DNA of 64,000 bases from Blautia obeum ATCC 29174. GTDB lineage: Bacteria > Bacillota > Clostridia > Lachnospirales > Lachnospiraceae. Position numbers and translations under genes: made by a program. Positions 58,872-64,000 of this stretch are shown piece after piece (position 1 is the first letter of the stretch; each line of letters opens with the position of its first letter). The stretch is taken from assembly GCF_025147765.1 (NCBI RefSeq), contig NZ_CP102265.1, positions 3,509,001-3,573,000 of the forward strand, read 5' to 3'. Under the pieces are notes generated by a model, which saw only the letters and a list, made by a program, of their open reading frames with translations, did no database searches and was not told where the DNA came from.

Positions 58872-59909
58872 TTAGCGCAATCCACAAAGTCTTGCCATTT
58901 CATCTTCGTTACCCTCCCACATTGGTGCTTCATCAGATACAGGTGTTGGAACAGATTCCATTGCGTCTCTAAGCTGTTCAACAGATGGCTTTGCATAGTA
59001 GCTTTTGGTTGTATCAGTTCTGGCATGTCCTAACACTGTAGAAACCAGCTCAATGGCGATTCCATCCTGATAAAGATTTGTGGCTCTGGTTCGGCGGAAC
59101 ATGTGACAGTGAACCGAATCCGGAAGACTAACCCCTTTTTCACTGACCAGAGCTGCATATTTTTTTATAATCCGCTGGACATTTCCAACGGACATCCTGT
59201 CTGTTACACCTTTTATTGTTGTGGAAAATAAGTATGCTTCTTTGGAAGAATTACTGTGATATACACGTATATATTCCCTAAGGTGTTCGACTGCTTTAGC
59301 TGTTAATTGTATGGTTCTTTCTTTATTACCTTTGCCGGTTATGAAAATATTTGGATATTTTGATTCCATTGCGATATCACATAGGCGAATATTAAGCAGC
59401 TCACTGATTCTTACAGCTGTATCGTAGAGAAGAATCAAAATAGCACGGTCTCGTACACCGAATTTCGTATTCGGCGGTGCAGACAGTATTGCAGCAAGTG
59501 CATCATCGGACAAAATAGGTTTTTCCTTTTTAATGGTTTTGCATGGTGAGATCTGACTGATCGCCAGGGCAACTGACTGGACTGATATGTCCATATCCGA
59601 GGCATAGTTCAGATAGGCACGGATAGCCGCGACTCTTACATTTACAGTTGATGGCTGGCTGCCATTTGCAAGCAGATATTCTCTGAAATTATAAATACAT
59701 TCTTTGGTACAATCAGAAAACTGAAAGGTGCTTATGGATTTACCTAATTCACCTACAAGGTAGTTTTTAAATATTGTAAGGGAATCTCTGTAGGATTCTG
59801 CTGTAGCCTGACTGCGTCCGACCTGCTTTACCAAATAAACATTTAGAAAGTTCCATGTGTGAGAAAAGAACAGCTGGTCAGTCGATATCTTTGCTGATTT
59901 ATTCTTCAT
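58872..59909 (-). CDS. Tyrosine recombinase 3 of the trio
   Basis: A 345-residue tyrosine recombinase of the XerC/D-like type. Catalytic residues: TAVRISELLNIRLCDI (Arg), TGKGNKERTIQLT (Lys), HCHMFRRTRATNLYQDG (His-x-x-Arg) and LGHARTDTTKSYYAKP (His and Tyr). The N-terminal core-binding domain covers residues 15-120. The last gene of the trio, overlapping the middle gene by 11 bases. A hairpin with GCATTC/GAATGC at 58796-58829 lies behind it. Confidence 0.9.
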   Translation of the reverse strand: MKNKSAKISTDQLFFSHTWNFLNVYLVKQVGRSQATAESYRDSLTIFKNYLVGELGKSISTFQFSDCTKECIYNFREYLLANGSQPSTVNVRVAAIRAYLNYASDMDISVQSVALAISQISPCKTIKKEKPILSDDALAAILSAPPNTKFGVRDRAILILLYDTAVRISELLNIRLCDIAMESKYPNIFITGKGNKERTIQLTAKAVEHLREYIRVYHSNSSKEAYLFSTTIKGVTDRMSVGNVQRIIKKYAALVSEKGVSLPDSVHCHMFRRTRATNLYQDGIAIELVSTVLGHARTDTTKSYYAKPSVEQLRDAMESVPTPVSDEAPMWEGNEDEMARLCGLR

Positions 59910-60867
59910 AGGGAATCACCTCCGGAATGACCTTTCCAGACACTGAATCTTTCTCTCGGATAGTATCAAATGCCTTTTCTACAAGATGATAGTAATAATA
60001 CGTTTCATCAGGACTTTTGTGTCCAAGGTATCTGCTTAAATATGGGAGCATAGTGTTTGTATCAATTCCCTGATGCATCCACTCATTAAATCTCTCTACT
60101 ACAAAAGCATGGCGTAAACAGTGGGGTGTCGGATGTTTATCAACTGTCCTGGCAACCGGAAGCATGGCCCAATGGCGGTTAAAACTCGATTCTACTCCAG
60201 AGCACGAAACAGGCTTATGTGGATCTTTTCCCGGAAAAGCCCAGTCAATTCCGGGGAAAAGCATTTCCTGACGTTCTTTATAGTTTTTAAGTACCGGAAG
60301 GCTATCCTGCGGAAGATATACAAGGCGATCTTTGTTACCCTTTGAGCCAAGGACAGTAAGGATTCCTTTATCCAGGTCTATGTGCTCCCATTTTAGCAAT
60401 CGCCCTTCTGACAGACGCAGACCGCAGCAAAAATATAGGAGAAAAAGAATCTTGCATTCTCTATCGAGTCTAAATTGCTCTGAATTATGAGACGTGCGGA
60501 TATCCATTTTCTGTAGCAGTTCCTTAACTTCCTCTTTTGATGGAATGTAAAGAACCGGACGGTAAGCCTTGCAGAAAAAATTAGGAATGTATGCTTCCTG
60601 ACCAAGGGAAAGGATATATTCACTCAGCACCTTCACCATCGACATACGGCGATTATGATAGGCATCTCCTTCGCCCGGTCTGGCTTCTGACCATTTGGCT
60701 GCCATTTCATAGGTGACTGTTGTCAGTTCCGGATAATTCTGTACGCAAAAGGTATCAAAGCGTTTTAATAGCTTTTCTTCGGAATTATAGGCATATCCAT
60801 CAGCTCGTTTTTGCTGTATAAGTCCTTCGATATGATGTGCCAGACCGCTCTCAAAAATGTATGTCAT
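59899..60867 (-). CDS. Tyrosine recombinase 2 of the trio
   Basis: A 322-residue tyrosine recombinase: FCCGLRLSEGRLLKWEH (Arg), GSKGNKDRLVYL (Lys), TPHCLRHAFVVERFNEW (His-x-x-Arg) and YLGHKSPDETYYYYHLVEKA (His and Tyr). The start lies in an ATGA overlap with the stop of the first gene. All catalytic residues are kept, so it is probably active rather than structural. Confidence 0.9.
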   Translation of the reverse strand: MTYIFESGLAHHIEGLIQQKRADGYAYNSEEKLLKRFDTFCVQNYPELTTVTYEMAAKWSEARPGEGDAYHNRRMSMVKVLSEYILSLGQEAYIPNFFCKAYRPVLYIPSKEEVKELLQKMDIRTSHNSEQFRLDRECKILFLLYFCCGLRLSEGRLLKWEHIDLDKGILTVLGSKGNKDRLVYLPQDSLPVLKNYKERQEMLFPGIDWAFPGKDPHKPVSCSGVESSFNRHWAMLPVARTVDKHPTPHCLRHAFVVERFNEWMHQGIDTNTMLPYLSRYLGHKSPDETYYYYHLVEKAFDTIREKDSVSGKVIPEVIPYEE

Positions 60868-62765
60868 GATAAAACACCTCCAAATTCCAGAGGGCAGAGC
60901 CTCATTTTATCTTCGTCACGTTCAAGATATACCTCTGCTGTTTCCTGACGTGCATGTCCGAGAGCATTGGAAATATCGTCAAGTTTGTTGTCTGCCCGAA
61001 GCATTCTTGTGGCAAATGTTTTTCGTGTCATATGAAAGCCCTGACCAGTAGATAATTCAAATCCATATTCAGCAAGTATTCTTTTTAAAGCTCCACGGCA
61101 CGCCGTTGTAACTTTAAGCGGAATATATGGTGCCTGATGGCTGATAAATATATAACCGTTGCCTGTGACAGCCGATTCCGGACGTCCATTCATGATGTAT
61201 TTATATACTGAATTACCTACATCCGTTGGGACTGGAAGCGTTATTGCTTTGCTTGTTTTCTGCTGAATGAAGGAAACAGTTTTGTTTTTCCAGTCAAAAT
61301 CATTTACCTGAAGCTTTAGGATGTCTGCTCCCCTGATACCCATTCGAAGTCCAAGCATGACCATGGCTGTGTCCCTGAGCTCCATGGGAGTAGAAGCTTT
61401 CTCACGATATTCATATATATTCTCGACCATAGCATCGCTCAGAACATCAACTATGCTGCGATGAGGCGCACAGCTTGCAGATACTGCAAAAGAAAGTGTT
61501 GGTGAAATCAGATCCTGGTCAGCCATGTACCGTAGAAGCTGACGAAGCTTGGTTCCATATGCATTTTTACTTTCCGGGGTCGAGTGGACATCATGGTTAT
61601 GAAATGCTTTAACCACATCGGGTGTTATGGAGACTGGATTATCTATTCCATTATCTTCAAGATATTTGAAGAAACTGCATCCGGCTGCCCTACACATGGT
61701 AAGTGTCTTATCGGTCATTCCATCCCGCCTGCGGCTTTCTATGAAACCATCAAGGATGCTTTTGCTCCATGATGGAAGATGATCAGATGCACGCATCGGC
61801 TCAGCGATTATATTGGATTCCATTATGCCCTGGAGATACTTTTCAAACATTCTGATAGTGTGTGAACGACGAGCTGATCCGGAACTGCTGGCTTTGATCT
61901 GATTCGGGCAATCCGGGAGTATATCTATCCATGATGTCACAGTTTCTGCCGAGTGTTCCAGATGGTTAAGTTCCAGGAACATGAAATACCATGTGAAATC
62001 ATTGCGATAAACAGCTTTTGATGATTCCATGTATTTCCAATCGTCCAAAGCGTCAAGATATTCATCAGCTTTAAGAGCGAGAGGTATACTCGGATGAAAT
62101 GCGGTACCTATTTTAGAAAGTCTCATCTCAAGCAGTATTTCAACGTTCTCACCAAAAAGAACCCGCTGGTAACACTCTGGCACATCACCTCTGCGGTGAA
62201 GATATTTCATAAGTGCTGTCATGGCACATACGGCGTTCTGACGTCTGGCAAGAGATTTACAGGATTTGCAGTAAGTATTCCAGTATTCGATAAGAGTATC
62301 TATGGTTATTGCTTCCGGCTCTGTAACTCCCAGGGAAGTAGCAAGCCTGAAGAACTCCTTGATGGCAACAGAATACGTATGGTAATAGCAGGGATTCTGT
62401 GTGGTCGCATAGTATTCTTCCAGCTCATATGTCAGGCGAAAAAAGGATTCCGATATTCCGCTCCGGCAGAAAAAACTGTCTTCTGAGCGGCAGAAAGAAC
62501 TTTTGATATCTCCAAAGAGCAGGTAATGCTCGAGGCGGAACAGGGCATTTCTATATTGAGAACACGTCTCATAGGAAATTTCCCGTTTTTTAATCTCAAG
62601 CCAGTCCAGTGCGGCATCCATTGAAAAAGGAATGCCCTTATCCATCAGGTACTTGAAGAGTGTAGTATAACAGGTTCTGTGCATGTCTATATTTTTACAT
62701 GCACTGTCTGGCTGTTTCATCATATTGAGAACTGATGAAATAGCATCTAAATAGTTTATTTGCAT
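60864..62765 (-). CDS. Tyrosine recombinase 1 of the trio, long TnpB-like form
   Basis: A 633-residue recombinase with an N-terminal extension of about 330 residues before the SAM-like and catalytic domains. Catalytic motifs: LRMGIRGADILKLQVNDF (Arg), QQKTSKAITLPVP (Lys), GFHMTRKTFATRMLRAD (His-x-x-Arg) and LGHARQETAEVYLERDE (His and Tyr). The length is close to Tn554 TnpB (about 630). It is the promoter-proximal gene of the element. The 150 bases to the right end hold no gene and likely carry the promoter and binding sites. Confidence 0.88.
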   Translation of the reverse strand: MQINYLDAISSVLNMMKQPDSACKNIDMHRTCYTTLFKYLMDKGIPFSMDAALDWLEIKKREISYETCSQYRNALFRLEHYLLFGDIKSSFCRSEDSFFCRSGISESFFRLTYELEEYYATTQNPCYYHTYSVAIKEFFRLATSLGVTEPEAITIDTLIEYWNTYCKSCKSLARRQNAVCAMTALMKYLHRRGDVPECYQRVLFGENVEILLEMRLSKIGTAFHPSIPLALKADEYLDALDDWKYMESSKAVYRNDFTWYFMFLELNHLEHSAETVTSWIDILPDCPNQIKASSSGSARRSHTIRMFEKYLQGIMESNIIAEPMRASDHLPSWSKSILDGFIESRRRDGMTDKTLTMCRAAGCSFFKYLEDNGIDNPVSITPDVVKAFHNHDVHSTPESKNAYGTKLRQLLRYMADQDLISPTLSFAVSASCAPHRSIVDVLSDAMVENIYEYREKASTPMELRDTAMVMLGLRMGIRGADILKLQVNDFDWKNKTVSFIQQKTSKAITLPVPTDVGNSVYKYIMNGRPESAVTGNGYIFISHQAPYIPLKVTTACRGALKRILAEYGFELSTGQGFHMTRKTFATRMLRADNKLDDISNALGHARQETAEVYLERDEDKMRLCPLEFGGVLS

Positions 62766-62908
62766 ATCAAATGCGCTCCTTTCCGGCTTCCCATTCGAGG
62801 GGAAAACCTGATAATAGCATATCTGATAATGCTCATCTTTTTTACAAGAAAGTGAGGATTTATGGAAAATAATTTAAAAGATCAACATTATAAAAACATG
62901 GGTATAAC

Positions 62909-64000
62909 GCTTCAACCTCTTTTGTCAGACGGTCTTTTTCTACACCCAGGCTTTCCATGATTTCCTTGTCATGCAGTTTAGCATGGACGGTTTCATGAAT
63001 AGCAGTCTTTAAGGTCTGGCTTTCACTGAGTCCTTTTTTGATCACGATTTCCTTATCTGCATTGTGATAATATCCATTGGCATTGCCATCGATCTCATCG
63101 AATCGTATCGGCACTGGGGATATTTTCTGAATAGCCTGCATGAAAGAATCAAAATCCTGTACAGCTGCAGTCAGTAATTCCGGTGCCAGTGTCTGGATTG
63201 GTTCCCCGGATGTCTGAGCAATATCAAAGACGGTAACTGCTTTAAAATGCGGAACTGTAACTTCCACCTGTTCAGTCTTAGGTTTTCCATCGGTTCCCAT
63301 GATCGGTCGCTGATTTTCATCCAGAACCTCTTTTTCCTTCATTTTCTTATATGGTGCCGGTGCAATGATTGTAATTCCTTTTTCGCCTTTCATGACCTGT
63401 CTACCCATGGACTGCCAGTTTTTGTAGCTGGTAACAAGTGTGGCATCCGGTCGCTGCATGGCGATCAGCATTGTATTATTAAAGGAATAATTGTGAAACT
63501 TTGCCATGGTTTTAAGAAATTCCTGATAGCGGTTACTTGTAAAAAGTTCTTCCACACCGGATTCCAGTGACTGCATAATGCTGTCCATATCTTTTCCCTG
63601 AACCGGTAATGGAATTGTTGCTGTCTGCACTGTTGGAATATCTCTTACGTCACCCTTTTCTTTTGTATCTGTTACTTCTTCATAGGGTGCGGTGGCTTCA
63701 GTCACCATTCCTTTAGTCAGATCAATATCTTCAACACGAGTAGAAAAACGAACCCTGCTATCTGGAAATTCTCCTTTATCTCGAAAGGAATAGTAATTCC
63801 CATTCCGTCCTGTAATGATGTGATCAACCAATGAAATCCCCATCAATTCCCCTAATTCCTGCATTCTTGCTGTAGTCTGGATATCCGATGTAGATGGTGT
63901 CAGATTTCCGGACGGATGATTATGAATGAGCATCATTGAATGAGCATTCGAAAGAATTGCACTCTTAAATATTTCTCTTGGATTAATTAATGCTTCATTC
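62909..64000 (-). pseudogene. 5' part of the split RadC-ArdC-M78-YodL gene (runs off the window)
   Basis: The frame is open to the window edge and begins outside it. Domains in order: RadC/JAB-like with NPREIFKSAILSNAHSMMLI and HNHPSGNLTPSTSD (metal-binding HxH..D), then an ArdC-type single-strand DNA-binding domain (MAKFHNYSFNNTMLIAMQRP, SYKNWQSMGRQVMKGEKGIT). The M78 metallopeptidase follows with TAIHETVHAKLHDKE (HExxH). The native frame ends at TKEVEA and is then read into the inserted element (LYPCFYNVDLLNYFP, stop at 62860). ArdC-like proteins protect incoming single-stranded DNA from restriction. RadC-like domains are common in the same element proteins. Confidence 0.85.

Larger units (their letters stand above)
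58763..62908 (-). mobile_element. RIT-like element: three overlapping tyrosine recombinases
   Basis: 4.1 kb flanked by the heptamer GCTTCAA (58756-58762 and 62909-62915). Imperfect terminal inverted repeats of about 40 bp begin TTGAAGCaTTATACtCA at 58779 and TTGAAGCgTTATACcCA reading inwards from 62915. Both continue with AATGTTnATC and TTTTAAA. Inside are only three tyrosine recombinase genes with stop/start overlaps. This matches the recombinase-in-trio concept. The first gene is as long as TnpB of Tn554. The insertion interrupts a RadC-ArdC gene cleanly. Confidence 0.82.

Noticed and set aside
58756..62915. Interpretation as Tn554 itself inserted in radC
   Set aside because: Tn554 has one 361-residue, one 630-residue and one 125-residue protein plus resistance genes, and inserts within radC. 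Here there are three full tyrosine recombinases, no cargo, and the break is in the M78 peptidase part of a multi-domain element protein.
1..64000. CRISPR array or restriction/abortive-infection defence system
   Set aside because: No regular repeat-spacer pattern and no cas, restriction or toxin-antitoxin pair was recognised. The lone ribbon-helix-helix and XRE proteins have no toxin partner.
1..64000. rRNA operon or known riboswitch
   Set aside because: No 16S/23S/5S-like segments and no leader with a recognisable riboswitch core were seen. The leader hairpins at 17031 and 42827 do not match a riboswitch class I know.

Overview
The window looks like chromosomal DNA of a gut Firmicute, most probably a Lachnospiraceae-type Clostridium relative. 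Support for this: strong AGGAGG ribosome binding sites, moderate-to-low GC, MobA/MobL and MobP mobilisation genes, Tn4451/Tn1549-type accessory genes (tnpV, tnpW-like, TTRAP, YodL/DUF4316, RadC-ArdC) and a plant-sugar island. Almost nothing in it is core genome. It is a mosaic of stacked and nested mobile elements.

Layout. (1) 0.2-11.6 kb: an integrative mobilizable element with integrase, repressor, excisionase, DUF3847 protein, MobA/MobL relaxase with two further genes overlapping it in another frame, and a response regulator/ABC/ABC/histidine kinase cargo of the antimicrobial-peptide resistance type. An IS200-like insertion lies near its right end. (2) 11.7-13.5 kb: remnant of another element (methyltransferase, GNAT, an orphan mobilisation-region repeat) ending in a 3' fragment of tRNA-Arg(CCU). 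(3) Element A, 13.5-33.9 kb: integrase, four-HTH protein, excisionase, sigma-like factor with a hairpin over its Shine-Dalgarno, an IS1634-type insertion and a fructan/difructose-anhydride island (GH172, amylosucrase, LacI regulator, two GH32, ChbG-like deacetylase, two CUT1 permeases). The island ends in a scar: binding protein and GH3 are both truncated and meet head to head, and an esterase is frameshifted. (4) Element B, 33.9-47 kb: starts at a second tRNA-Arg 3' fragment with a paralogous integrase/HTH/excisionase module. It carries an operon of three alpha/beta hydrolases, two methyltransferases, a ketopantoate-reductase-like enzyme and a membrane protein, bounded by inverted copies of a repeat, then MobC, MobP relaxase, and a DUF1599-like/ThyX/dUTPase nucleotide module. 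(5) 47-56 kb: a metal/siderophore transport island (DtxR, two exporter-fold ABC half-transporters, ECF A-A', T and S subunits, AraC regulator) between serine-recombinase/tnpW-like and tnpV remnants. (6) 56-64 kb: accessory genes of a larger conjugative element whose RadC-ArdC-M78-YodL gene is split by a 4.1 kb element coding for three overlapping tyrosine recombinases (RIT-like).

How it works together: the integrases use tRNA-Arg(CCU) as a shared landing site, which explains the head-to-tail stacking of A and B, and the nested elements then add or break cargo. Functional themes are peptide-antibiotic sensing and export, fructan-type sugar use, small-molecule modification, thymidylate supply and iron or metal scavenging. 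The best candidates for undescribed biology are the element B hydrolase/methyltransferase operon, the four-HTH element proteins, the dual-coding relaxase 3' end and the recombinase trio.
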